A stretch of 64,000 nucleotides of DNA from Leuctra nigra (GCA_934045905.1 OW203767.1:24870785-24934784); one strand, 5' to 3'; positions 10,081-24,900 are shown, numbered from the stretch's first letter. Notes: a model not told the origin generated them from the sequence alone. Numbers and translations: made by a program.

Positions 10081-13000
10081 GTAAGTTCTACAGAATTTAA
10101 TCTCCTACTGCACGAGCAGCTCCTTCGCTCTTGATGTTTGGTTATTGATAGCCATTGTTTATGAATTAAGTAGAAAGGGGATTGTCAATATCTGCATTGT
10201 GTGCAGATTTTGATAGAGAGAAAAGAAATTGAACGAGAAATGTTCATATAAAAAGTTGCTGAACGAATCAATCAACACATTTTTCTTGTTTTCAGTTATT
10301 CGGTAAAAGGTCTGCACCGAAGAGACAATCCGAGGCAGCGTTCGATGGAACCGATCTCTTTCCAAAGGAGAAGAAAGAGAAAACTCCATTTTACCGACTA
10401 AAACAGTACTCTGGACAGTTGACGTATAACACTGTATCTGAAGGCATGTTAGTCCTCGGATCCATTTACAAGATCGAAGATTTCCAGCTGCGTGTCGTTC
10501 TGCCGGGCAATGTGTTGGGTCTCGTTCCGATCACAAACATTTCCGAGCCGTACACCGTCGCTCTTCGTAGTGTCATGCTAGACAACGACAACAACAGCGT
10601 TTATCAACTCAGGGACATGTTCAAGGTCGGCCAATACATCGTCACTCGAGTTGTCAGTAAAGTGAAGGAAGATGTTCGTAATATTATAACACTCTCGCTC
10701 GTCCCGGAAGTGATCTACTCCGACATTACGTACGAAGATATTCATAAAGGATCAGTCCTGCAAGCAGTGGTGAAGAGTGTCGAGGAAAAGGGTTATGTCA
10801 TGGAATTTGGTGTCAAATCAACTCGTGCTTTTCTCCTAAAAGATAAGTCGATTGTTTATGAGGAAATGTGGCATGACGGAAGACCATTAAGGATCGGTCA
10901 GCTTGTGCCCTGTGTGGTGACCAAGTCAACGACAGATGATAAGTTTACAACAGTGATTTTATCAGCAATTCCCGACTCGGTTGCAAAAGCGTCTGCTGAC
11001 AGTAGTGGAGCCACTCTGGAGACCCTCATTCCCGGCATGCAATTCAGCGTCACGATTTCCAGGAAGTTTCCTACCGGCATCCAGGTTCAGTTATCCAACA
11101 ACTTCGTCGGATACGTGCATCAGGATCATTTCCCAAAGTCATTTAAGACCTCTGACAACTACGAGATCGGAACGGTGACGACGGCAAGAGTCTTGTACAT
11201 ATTGGAGAGCGGCGCGGTTTACTTCACGATGAAGAGTAGTATTCTGGACGCGAAGCCTCGACCCTCGCCGTACGACGCCGTCAAGCTCGGAGCCGTCATC
11301 AAGAAAGCAGCGGTTGTTCGCATCACGGATACGGGATTGACGGTGAATGTTGGTAAACACAACAACGAGTCACTCAAGGGTTTTATTCCTCTCAGTCAAT
11401 TGGCTCGGAAACCTCAGACCGACGAGGAGAAGTTCGACACTCCGTTAACGGAACAACTCATGACTCAGTATCCGATCGGGTCGAGCGTGGCGTGTCGCGT
11501 CATGAACTACAACTTCATGGATCAGTACTACTCGTGCACGATGGACGAGTCGCTGATGTCGGAGAAGTTCATCCACCCGGATATGTTGGAGCTCGGCCAG
11601 GTGATTCCGTGCTTCATCAAGAGCATGCAGCTGAAGGGGATCGTCGTCTCGTTGGGGAAGAAGACGAGAGTGACCGGCTTCGTCCCGCTGCTTCACATCT
11701 CCGACGTCCCGCTGACGCATCCGGAAAAGAAGTTCAACGTCGGCCAGCCGGTCACGGCCAAGGTCATGTCGCTGAAGGACGGCAAGACGCTGCTTACAAT
11801 GAAGCCGACGCTGGTCAAGTCCCGAGAGCCGATGTTGATGAGGCTCAACGATGCGAGCGTTGGTGACACGTATGAAGGCACGGTGCTGCAGGTCACTCCC
11901 AAGGGGCTTCTCGTGCAGTTCTATGATCTTATCACCGGGTGGGTGCCGCCGCATCTGCTGGCAAGCAAGAGGATGGCGGAGGCGCAGATCCTAAGTAACT
12001 TCTATGTCGGACAGCTGGTAAGATCTTAACTAAATGAAGACAATTAGCTAGAGATTAATATAAAATCATCATTACAGAAGACCTCATGAATTTAAATTAA
12101 AATATAATTGCAATTTATGCTTACATCTAGAATTCTCTACAGAGCAAGTTGGCTCAGGCATTAACGCTCTGGACTTACACTCTGTTGATAGTACCTAGTA
12201 GTAGTAGTAGTAGTAGTAGTAGTAACTTACCTAGTAGAAGTAGGGGAGGCCGGTACATAGTGGGACGGATTTCTTATTATTGCTCTAGTTTGTTTATTAT
12301 TTTAGTATTTTGAAATGTTGAATAGCCAATAGTTGCGCACCATAAATTATAATGCATGTGCTATTTTTATGAAATTTTAATATCTACAGATAAGAAATTA
12401 ATTGCGTTGTCCCACTATGTACCGTTGTCCCACTATATACCGCTTTCCGGTACATACTGGGACACTGCTGGTTAGGGATGGCACTTTTACCGGGTCTGAA
12501 AAAATCGGTAAATTTACCAGTAAATTTACCAGTCAGCGGTAAATTTTGAAAAATGATTGCAGATACCAATTCATGACTATACCAAATACAAAAATGACCC
12601 TACTTTATTATTTGACCCATTTACAAAGATGACTGCAGTCGGGACATTAACAATACATCTATAATCAATGTTAATAATGACAATACTTCATATTGATAAG
12701 GGATGATATAGCCGAATAGCATTGATTCGACCAACCTAGTGTAGGCTATGCCATGCTGCCTGTGCTATTCTCCCATAAGAGGAATTGTCGACCACCAATT
12801 TGATCAAGTTACAATCTGTGTCTGCTAAACAAGCAAACCTGAAGAGAGATTCCGACATTGGAAGTACCTAATGGTATATGGATGGAGTTATCATTCTGAA
12901 TGATTGAGGACAACCAAAAATCAACGTAAAATATGCCTAACTGCTAATGTTGTCACACTGAAGTTTACATACATCTTACTTATAGTTACGCAGTTCTGTC

Positions 13001-15904
13001 TGTGTGTCAGGAACGCCTGCGCGCGCATCCTCTCAATTTCGCGCGCACACTCTCTATGTTGTATTTAAAATTAAAATGGTCGACGTTACATTGCCCAAAT
13101 CATGTCCAAAATACATCTTCTGCTCTTTGTGCATAAATAAATAACTGAAACTTACCTAAATGGCAATCCTTATCCCTTTGTGTTTATAAGAAATGTATTT
13201 TAACACAGAATAACTGTCCAAATCTTTACATTATATTGAAAACGGCACTATTTTGTATTTAAAATGGTGGCCTTTCATTGCCAATCGTGTCTAAAAATAC
13301 GTCTTTTGCCTTCGCAAAGTAAAGAAATAACCATAACTTACCTAAAACGTAATCCTTATCCCTTTGAGTGTGTAAAAAATCTACTATAACACATAATAAC
13401 CGTTCAAAAGAGACATTACATAGAAAACTTCTTTACTCCAAGAAACGTCAAAGTGTAATTTTTAAAAATTTTCATTTGATCTGTATTTTAGAGGGCCATG
13501 AAAACCAAACAAAGCCGATAGATTTTTAACATTGGCCTCAAGATAAAATTTGCAAACGATCAAACGTATTATTTTCTTCCTACATTTAATCAACACGGTT
13601 CTGTAACCCTCAAACCAACTAACCGACGAAGTTTTTAAATAATGTTGTTAGATTAATCATTTTCAGTCGTTTCTTATTTCGTAGAGTGGTCTGTATTGAG
13701 TCATGTATTGACAACGAATTCATGTTGCTGTTGATAAAGTTTGAAGCACCAATGTTTAAGTTTTACATTGTTAACTGAATATCTATACTTTAATTAGTGG
13801 TAGATCGGCTGAAGTCCATTTCAATATGAACAGTATTTCTGACATCAACCAATCATTTGTAATGGTGACATGAGTTATTGTAAGAGAATACTTCAATATA
13901 ACGTTATTTGTTAACATCAGTGAAACGGTACTTGATAGAGCTTGATTACAATCCAAAATTGTGCACCGCAAATCAAACAAATTTACTTCCGCCCTACATC
14001 TGAGGAACGTATAATATAATGAAGCCGTAGATAACATGTAATAGCATAACAAATGAAGAAAAGGCCGTGGGCATCAGGTCACGGTATCAACGTAATGAAT
14101 ATATATATATATTTTTTTTACGGCGCATACATTGTTTTTCTTCTTATTTTTACTTAGTACGAATACTCTGGTGTAAATTTGAAAACTTATATGAAATTGT
14201 TTTACCATAATAGGTATGATCAAATTGCTTTTCTTCGTTCCTCATTTGTTAACGTATTCTGTTAAGATTGGGTCATCAACGACGTCAAATGTATTAACGA
14301 CGCACACTCTGCTGACAAATATTGCTGTCGTTTTATATTTTCGCATAACTCACTGGTGCACATTGGTCATGTTTTACATGACGGGTCCCTCTAGTAGTTA
14401 CATATTAGTTAAAATTTGATATCTCCATTCATACATTGGAGAGGATCAAAAAAACAAAATTTACCATTTTTTTTACCGGTAAATTAATAATTGGTAAATT
14501 TACCGGTAAACTTACCTTAATTTACCGGTAAAATTTACCGGGTGCCATCCCTACTGCTGGTACATGGGACAATGCTATTTTTCTAGGGAAATACTATGGA
14601 ATAATTTTTGAAACAAGTGACATGTGATTTATTATCTGATGTATTTACTTATAGGTAGGTAATTAGTCCGTTTTAATCCCGTCATTAATCCACCGCCTTC
14701 GAGGAATTTTCGGCATCTTTTTTCGGGGAAAAAATATATGTTAAAAGATTAATTTAGGTCCATTAAAATATTTGGTATGAATTAAAACAATTAACTACTT
14801 GTATCAACAAATAATTTAAGACCCACACAAAAGTTATGAACAGAAATATAGCCCAGTGGTACATAGTGGGACATGTCCCACTATGTACCGTTCTGACTGT
14901 CCCAGTATGTACCGTTTAACAATATATATTTAGTTTTATTTTTTCAAATATGAAGGCAGGTGAAGAGAGCATTCATCAATAAACCTACTTCATGCCAATT
15001 GAATACACATCATAACCATACGTTTAAACTAGCCATAATAAGTAAGAGAAAAAAGTTATCAAAAACATTGTAAACTCAAAATTTCTACATTTTGCAAAAC
15101 TGATATTACAAGTGGAGTATCTCAATTATTTCAAATACAAACATATCTTGAAAATATGTCCAGGAGATGTGATTTATTGTGCTGACATCAATTATGCATC
15201 TTCACTATTTTTTTTCTTGACCACAAGGCGAGAAATTCAAATGTCCCACTATGTACCGTGTCCCACTATATACCGGCCTCCCCTAGTAGTGGTAGCAGTT
15301 GTAGTAGTAAATCATTTATTTAGCTTTATTTGAAATAATTTTTATTTGATCCCGAGTTCGATTCCCTTAGGCCACGACTGCCACCTTCCCACTGTCCATA
15401 TTTACCTATTCTTTATCATCATCTCCTTATCATCAGTGTACTCAACCATACATCACCAAAAGTGTAGTTGCAGACATTACACTAAAGTTAAAAGCCACTA
15501 TTTTTATTAAAAGTAGATCTACTATTCTTGCAATTGCAATGACCCAGAACACTGATAAAGTATCTTGGGATGAGATAAGTGTGATAACTATGTACACATT
15601 GTAGGATTCAAACCACAAAATGCGTGCACAATAACTTCTCACTGTCACAGGACTTGGCAACGATGTTGGCTGACTGAGTTTGAATGTTTTCTGACTATAT
15701 ATCAATCAATCTACATTTGTTTTTGTTTCTAGGTAAAATGCACCATCGCCAAAAAGGACGAAGTAAATCAGAAGTTGGTACTCAGCCTGCTAGAAGGACG
15801 GCCGACTGCAAATGCTAATGATAACGAGTCGTTAAATAACGGTCAGGAGGGCGTTGTTAAGAAGAGAAGAGAGAGCGAATCAAACGATGACCAGTCCGAA
15901 ACTA

Positions 15905-15937
<33 letters not shown>

Positions 15938-18900
15938 GGAAAGCAGAAGTTGAGGAGCAAGATGAAGAAGAATCACCATCTCAAAAGAAGCAAAAGGCAA
16001 AGAGAAAAATGGAAGCAGAACCTGTGATAGTTGCAGAAACAGAAAAGGAAACTAAAAAGAAGAAGAAAAAGAAGAATTCATATACTGAGGAGAATAGTTT
16101 AGAAGAATCTTTTACAATTCCTGAAAATGTATCTGAAAATGGAGTAAAATCTAAGAAGAAACGTATTTCAGAGGATTCTGGGAGTTATGCAGAGTTATGC
16201 AATGGGGGGAAATCAAAAAAGAAGAAAAATGAAGTTTTAGAAGAAGCAGTAAAGGAAACTAAGAAGAAAAAGAAGAAAAATAAATCCTCCGAGTCGAACG
16301 GTTTAGACATCGAAAATCCATTAAACTTTGAAAAAGTAACAGAGAATGGAGTAAAATCTAAGAAAAAGAATCGTCAAGAAGATGAAGGGGTTGCTGGCGA
16401 CAAGTCAAAGAAGAAGAAGAACAAGTCAGTAGTGGAGACAGATGTGAAGCCAGTCGTTGAGCTGCCTCGCTTATCTCTCACATCTGGCTTCGTGTGGGAC
16501 GCAACTCCCGACAAGCTCCCCGTCGTGTCGGCCAACGCAGCCGACTCCGACACTTCGTCCGACGAGTCCTCGTCCGACAGCAAGCCGGTGAAGCGCAGTC
16601 GCCAAGCGGCGCAGGCCGAGAAGCGGGCTCAAGCGCAGCAAGAGGAAGCGCGACTGCGGGAGATCGAACGACGACTCATGGACGACGACCAGCCACCGCA
16701 GTCGGCCGACGAGTTCGATCGTCTCGTCCTGTCGTCGCCGGACAGTTCCATGGTGTGGCTGCAGTACATGGCGCACCATCTGCAGGCCACCGAGATCGAG
16801 AAGGCGCGTAATGTTGCGCAACGGGCGTTGAAGACGATATCGTTCAGGGAGGAGCAGGAGAAGCTGAATGTTTGGATGGCGCTTCTCAACCTCGAGAACA
16901 TGTATGGAACGAAGGTTGGTTATTTTGTCATTCTTCATGGTCATTCCATGTACCAATCTTATCTAATCATTTAACCTATCCTATTTCTCTGGACTCTGGA
17001 GGGTTATTCTTGAAACAGTTATCACGTCATAAGTTATGATATGACGAAAAGTCATAATTTATTAACACTGTGAGAGATATGACAAACCTCCTTATGATTC
17101 TTAACTTGGAGTTATGACGAGATAACTATTTCGAGAACTATTTCTGGTGTGATTAAAGTGTGAACTGTATATAGTAGAGAATTAATTCAACAATTTTGAA
17201 GGGAGACAAGGAAATAGTTGAAAAATGAAAAATCGTCTTTAAATGGGATGAAAGTGGTTGGGCCTTTAAATGTAGGTATAAGTTGTACCGACCTACCTTT
17301 AAAGTCCAGTCCACACTTGTAGCAACTTTTGGTGGATCAACTTTGTTCTGCACAAGTGCAGAGTCATTTTAGAGTCATCAAAGTGACATTGCGCATTAGC
17401 AGTGAGAGAGTGAGGGGATAATTATGTCCTTGTCATCCTGCAGGATAGCGTGGAGGAAGCTCTGGAGGAAGCGGTGCGCGTGAACGACGCATATCAAGTC
17501 TACACGCGCATGCTGCAGGTCTACAGTGAGAGCAACAAGTTGCAGGTACGTTCACACTCCAACTCGGTGAGAGTCACCCTGTGTCTCCCACCATGTTTCG
17601 GAATGATGCGGAACCCGAAGTGGATTTTCCCTCCTGACTCCGAGTATTTATAAACTCGGCTTGTCACTTGGAGGGGGTTAGATGTAAATCCTGCCATCGC
17701 CAAAAAATCATTTTTGAGTATGGCCTAACCTAATAAGTTTTGAAATTCTCCATCTTCTAATACAATGTAAAATGTAAGAAAAAATATATTCCCTTTATAA
17801 ACTTGTATTGAAAACAGATTCTGCCGTCTATTTAGGAAATGCAACTTGCTTTTCCTGTTTTTGTCCGAACTATGCGAAGTGATGGTGTGGTATGTATCTA
17901 ATCCCCTCATTTGGCCAGATCCTATAATACCTAGAGTACAGGTATGTACATATTATGTAATTAATTCAAGGTTTACTACAATACAAATTAACTTGAGTGT
18001 CTTTCTATTGCATATTTATTGTTTTTCTGACGATGTCCAAAAAAACAGTATGTAGGTAAGGTAGTAGCTGACATGCAATTTAGAGCCATACAAAACTCTG
18101 TCACTAAGGGTGGTACCTAGTGGTTGAGGGATCTTGAATATTATAATGAGGTATATCTTTAGCGGAGAGGGCCGGCTGAAGCCTGACAGTTATGTTCTTT
18201 TGTAGAGGTGTAAAGTTTTAAATTCCCCATTTTATAATGCAGTGGATTCTTATTTTTTATGTTACGACGTAATTAATTACATGTACATAAGGTACACCTA
18301 ATAAATCGGGGATTTTAGAATATCTTTTTCTGAAGGGGGTCTATGTAAATGTGACAAAGTGACAACAAGGGGAACAATTTTGAGCGACATTATTTATGCC
18401 CAAACTTTGTGCTAAATATGCTCGTTCTACCTACTTTCCCTTGGCACATTGCCCTTAATGTCGTTGTCAAGTTTGTGCCAGTGATTGCTTTGCATCGTTG
18501 AATGATGTGCGGTGTATTACAGGAAGGGGATCGACTGGTCGGCATTCTGACGAAGAAGTTCAAGGACCACAAGGACATGTGGGTGAACGCCGGCACGTTC
18601 TACATGAAGAGCGCGCAGATGGAGAAGGCGCGCGCACTGCTGCAGCGCGCTCTCAATGGCCTTCAGCAGAAAGAACGTGAGTGTTCAGAATAAGAGTCTC
18701 TTCAACGGGTACATGTATTACGTCATGAAGTTCGGTGGCCTCTTGTCGGTATCTTCTGCTACTACTACTGGTTGATCAACTTGGTTCTGCACATGTGCAG
18801 CTCACTTCATTGTCACAAACAGCTAGGGATGGCACTTTTACCGGCTCTAAAAAAATCGGTAAATTTACCAGTAAATTTTACCGGTAAATTTACCGGTCAG

Positions 18901-21900
18901 CGGTAAATTTTGAAAAATGATGGCAGATAGCATAATATCATGATTATCCAAATACAAAAATGACACTACTATATTATTTGGCTCATTTACAAAGATAACC
19001 AGTCAGGACAATAACAATACATCTATAATCAATGTTAATAATGACAATACTGCATTTTGATAAGGGGTGATGGCTGATCGAAATAACTTATGGCAGATTA
19101 GCAAATTGATTCGACCAACTAATCTAGTAACCCATGCCTGGGCATGCCATAAGAGGAATTGTCGACCATACCTAAGTACCAAATTGATCAGTTACAATCG
19201 CTACATGCTGTGTCTGCTAAACAAGCTAACCTGAATAAATGATTGTGACATGGAAGTAATCGTTAGGAATTATTATTCTGAATGATTGAGGACAACCAAA
19301 AATCAACGTAAAATAGTTTATCTGCTAATGTTGTCACACTGAAGTTTTCTTATAGTTATTACTTAAATTTTGATACCTATCCATTCATACATTCGAAAGG
19401 ATTAAAAAAACAAAATTTACCATTATTTTTACCGGTAAATTAATAATCTGTAAATTTACCGTGTGCCATCCCTACAAACAGCAGAACACGAACACAACCA
19501 AGTTGATCAGCTAAGAGTTGTTATGTACCTAGTCTGAATTGGCCTTTACGTGGCTTAGGGCTTTCTCGGTTTGTTACTTATTTTATGTGAATTTTTGGTT
19601 AAATGGCATTTGTGACCAATAGTAAAAGATTTGGTAATTTTGCAAGCAGTTACCTATCTACTGAATTTCCTCTTTAATAGGAAATTAAAAGGAAAAATAG
19701 GAAACCTGCATGACTGGTTTAGCAGCATTGCAAGTAGGTAGGTAGATACCTCCTGTATCTAGGCAACGCAACTAACGCGGTGTAGGTACAGGGTGTACAA
19801 GCGTAGAATAAAGTAGCTGTGCTGGTTGTCTCTCTCTGCTCCATATAAAAACATGTTTATGTTATGAGTCAGAGAGAGGCAGAATAACAGGGTCTTTATT
19901 CCACCACTGTACATCAGATTAATAACAAATAGCAAAGTACAGATATCATCAATTGTAAATTGTTATGAATTTATTAAAATTCAGAATTCAATAACTTCTC
20001 TGTATGTCTTGTTTCAATCTTAACGTGGTGCTTGTTTCGTTGTTGCAGACATTGCGATGATCTGTCGGTTCGCGCAGCTGGAGAACAAGCTGGGTTGCGC
20101 GGTGCGCGCGCAGACACTCATGGAGCAGGTGTTGACGTCGTACCCCGGCCGCGTCGACGTCTGGAGCTCGTACGTTGACATGCTCGTCAAGAGCGGCTCG
20201 GTGGCCGAGGCCAGGTGAGTCATGTTTCATTATGAGCTCGGACTACTCGCATGCACGAGGTGTCAAATAATGGCAGCGGAAGGGGATACTACAGTTCGTT
20301 TTTCCTGTGTTTGAACTCTCACCAGATGGAGCCACAGTCAGTTGTTCTGCTAGGCCGAGAAAGACTTCATTGCGCGCTTTTCTTGCAATGTTGTCTTTCT
20401 CGGCCTTACAGAACAACTGACGGTGTATCGGACTGTAGAGAGTTCAACACAGGAAAAACAAACTGGAGTATATCACCTAAACTCCACTTAAATAATTGCG
20501 ACCGTATTGTTGAAACAAAGAAGTTGTAAATGACCTTTTAAAGCCTTGTCAGTTGTCAAGACTTAATGATTATTTATCACTATTTGTACATTTCTTTCTT
20601 GATAAGTTTTGACTTTGAGCAGTTTTTACATGTTGACATACTATGCAATGTAAAAAACTTTTAACCCATTGGCTATTTTGACGAATTACAACTCGCCTTT
20701 ATTTGTGGCTGGCATTCTGTACTTTGACAAGGATATCTCGCCACCTCCGCCATCTATTATTGTATTAAAAAATTGAGGACAAATTATCAAGATTTATAAT
20801 TGTCATGGCAATGTTAGTGATTCCTAGAGAGTTCTATATGCACACTTAACAAATGATAAAACGGTTTTTGAAAGAAATCGATTGGCTGAATAAATAATTA
20901 TAACTCGTCAATAATGCTAAAACGAGTTATAATGCGCCATCTAACTCTTATACTAGGTGAGTTCTGATTTCATTGATAATAACAAGGATTGATTGTCAAA
21001 GAACCTGACCACCAGCAAATCCGTTTCCTTAATACTGTTTTATGATTTGTTGAGTGTACAAATTGAAAATTAAATTCCAATTTCCAGACAAGTTTTTATC
21101 TACAAATCATATGCCAATGGGTTAAAGAGATTAAAGAAAAGTGGTCAATATGAATATTGAACTATTTGTTCGGGGCAACTTGGTTGATTTAAAATATTGT
21201 CCATCATCAATGATTGTTAACCCTCTTAGTGCCAAGAGCCGATATATCGGCTCTGAGAGTTTGTGCGAAACTTGCCAAGGGCCGATATATCGGCTAAATT
21301 TTAAATTAAATCTCGCGCCTCTTAATGTCTTTGGAATGTTGAACTGCTTGATCAACTGGGTTGCTAATAGTGTGGTAGTTAATTGAAAAAATGTTTGGTG
21401 GCAGTAGTGTACACATTTCTTACTACCTATTTTGACGCAAAATGACATTTTTTCAATTCAAAATGGCGTCTACTTTTGCTGGCATATATTTTATACATTA
21501 TTTCATAGCTTCTGTAGTTTTAATCACAAAAATATGAAATTAATCATGAGTGTTGAGAAAATATCAGTTAATCTAAAAAATATATTCACTTTATTGGGAA
21601 AAATTCATTACAAAATTTGTGGCATAATAAACATTTTTTTTTTTTTTTTATAATCCAAATAAAAAAATAAAACATGTACAATAAGAATAATCATGAACTA
21701 AATTTTTGTCCAAGTCCTCATTATACTTTTATCACCATGTAAAAAAGAAATCAACAGTTTTGGTGAAGCACAAGCAAAGATATCAACTTTTTACTGTGAC
21801 TCAACAATTTGTGAAAATATGGCCTGGCATTCTTCGCATATATACAGGAAATAATGCTGGCACTAAGAGGGTTAAGTCTTACCAATGGCAGTGGTCAGGT

Positions 21901-24900
21901 ATCATTCCCCTTATTACTTGTTGCTATGTACGTGTGTAATCGGTCTGCTCTTTGTGATGTCATTAAATTGCCTCAGCAATACGACTTCAAAAAGAATCAT
22001 ACCTGTGGACACCCAACAGGCTAATTCTTGAACACGTGTTTTGAATCCGTATGAATTTGTCTCGAGGAATCTCAAAAATAGGTCCCCTGAGTGGATAGCA
22101 GATCCATGTGAATTTCTTCTAGTGAAAATACCAATACGTACATAGAACTGAACTGACATAGAACTGTAGGTATATTTTACTAATTACTACTAAGTTACTA
22201 AATTACTATTTTTACTATTATACTACTAGCTGTTGCTTGGGCTTTAATCCAAATTCCAAATGGCTAAAGGTGGATTCACACGGCCGTTTCAAACTTCCCA
22301 AGTTTGCCGAAGTTCCGAATCACCGTTCCAACTCCCGTGTGAACTATGAAAGCTTGGAACTCAATCTTCGCAGTTCGAATCTTTTCATAGTTCACACAAG
22401 AGTTTTTGGAACGGCGATTCAGAACTTTGGCAAACTTGGGAAGTTTGGAACGGCCGTGTGAATCCACCTTAAGATCAGTCCATGGGTGTTCAGGAATGCA
22501 TGACATATATTTGGTGCATATATCCAGACAAGTGTCCTGTTGAAGCCGTGATGTCTCAATACTTGTCGAGTCGAGTTCGGTTTTGTAAAACTGCAATGTT
22601 AGGTAGTGAATTGTTTCCAACCTTCAACGACTTTTATTACTTTCAGTTTGTAGCTTATCCTCAGGTAATTCTTGCAACATAGTTGCGGTTTTAATCATTC
22701 ATAAACGGGGTGTGAAATATGGTGTGTTTTAAGTGAAGGGGTGGTCAGAGGAATGGGTGGTTTATTTTCCTTGTTCGCCAAGTTCTGACGGGTAAGTACG
22801 TGAGCGTGCAAAATTTTTTAGAGATCCGTCAAAGGGTGTGTGTAGAAGTACCTATATGAAGAACAGAACTACAGACAGACAGACATACATTCTACTTGAT
22901 ATTAGGATTAATAACTCAGTTAAATGTGTGATTTTTATTTTGTTCCTATTTATTATAAAGCTACTAGGTAGTAGGTACTACTAATAGTTTAAAATTCAAG
23001 ATTTTGAAGCACTTTAAGAGTCTACGGTACTTGATGAAATCCATGTTTTATCCCCTACTTTTTTCTAAACGGCTTCACCGATTGTCTTCAAATTTTCACA
23101 TGTTATAGATAAAGAGTAGATCTGTGTCTCTAGTAGCCCCAAATTTTTATTTTTTGTTTAGTTATTTCAGGGCAGAAATGCCAAAATAACTCGTATATTG
23201 CACATGTTAGCACTTCCTCAAAGCGAGAAAAAACATGTTTTATTACTTTTTTCGATCACTAGAGACACAGATTTACTCTTTATCTCTATGCTGTTAAATT
23301 TTGAAAACAACCGGTCAAGCCGTTAAGAAAAAAGTAGGGGCCGCCTTTTTATGGTTTTTTGTGGTTTTCAATATTTGAATTAAAATAACTTATTGTCGTG
23401 GACGTTTTCGGAACCATCGGGTGATTGCATGGCAGTGGTGACGGTTTGTTCCGATGAAAGAGCTGGTGGCCCTGATAAGGGCCGTTCGCGACTTTTCGAA
23501 GGTGTTACTACCTTCATCTTCTGTCGGCGTTACAAGATCGCCAGAAGATGAAGGTAGTAACACCTTCGAAACGTCGCGAACGGCCCTTATCATGGCCACC
23601 AGCACTTTCAACGGAACAAACCGTCATTACTGCCATGCAAAATAACTTACTTCACAGCAGTATGCACCTTCCAACATATGATTAAATGTCACAAATGTCA
23701 CATACAACCCAGAGGTAATGCATTTTCATGCATTTCTAGGATATTTTAAAAACGGAATTCGGAATCGAAATATTCTGCGAGTCCTGTCGACTCTTAATGA
23801 GAAGAATGTGGGGAGAATGTGGGGATCCCTAAAAAGAGCTCTGGCTTTGGTCTTTTTTCCTGTTGTTGCTGCAATTATAAGTCGCATCGTATTTCTAATC
23901 GACAGTGGTCAGGTTTGAGGTATGCATAATGCTTGAACAAAATCATCTGATTCGTTGAAGGGTGAAAATGTTCCAATCAAGCTGAAAGTTTGTTAGATCA
24001 TCACGAGCACGACCAGCTATATAATTGTGTTTGATGCATTTTCAGCAGAACAGTCACAAACGTAAAGAGTATTTTATTTAAAATGTAAATGCACTGCACC
24101 TTGATCATTTGCAAATCATTATTTACAACCCAAGAGCAGCACTCGCATGCTTCATACTAGGAAAACACTCAGTGTAACGCGTTGATGAGCGAGCACAGAA
24201 CATGCAACATCCCCATAGTAACGATGCACGACACGGCACAAGACGATTTTCTCTGCAATTTTTCAATCTCCATAATACTCTGGATGAATAACAGATCCAT
24301 TGTGTCGTGAAGTCTTACCTACATACCTTCTCCAGAAATCTCTTGTAACATCCCATTCTAAACTCGTAAAATTACAATTAATACTTGACTGATTGGGCTT
24401 ACAATATGTAAAATTTAATATTAAGTTGGTCTTGATCACCATGCAAAATTTGAACTTAATGTAAACATTTTTATTGTCGACCAATCAGAAGACATTATTT
24501 AAAATTAAACCAATAGGCCATTTAAGAAAGTAAAGATACATCTGTTGGTGAGGTGTGGTACTAATGTTATCAGGCTTAAACGCATGCGCAGTGCGCACTT
24601 CAATGGACTCGGCGTGACGTCATCCCACCCACAGCCTTCTCGAAAACAACACGTAAATATATGACAGACACCAAACAGACACTAGTCACTACACACTAGA
24701 CGGCTGTGGACCTGTCAGGCTATATCGCATGCGCTTTGACTTTCTTAAATGGCCTATTAGAGTATTTGGCCTTCGTACTGCATCCGATTTTATGCGCTAG
24801 CTCAAAAATGCTTTCATTTTACTGTACATTGTGGATAGCTTGGCTGCTCTACAGGCCTTGCCTTGGAACAGAAGCTTAAAGAAGGCAGGGATGACAATTT

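Noticed and set aside
11445..11954. 169-codon minus-strand and 124-codon plus-strand frames
   Set aside because: Out-of-frame shadows of PDCD11 exon 2, rich in Arg/His/Asp as expected from the opposite frames.
22276..22620. Frames reading [16 protein letters not shown]
   Set aside because: By-product of the palindromic TAA-target MITE; the same frame appears on both strands and in every copy.
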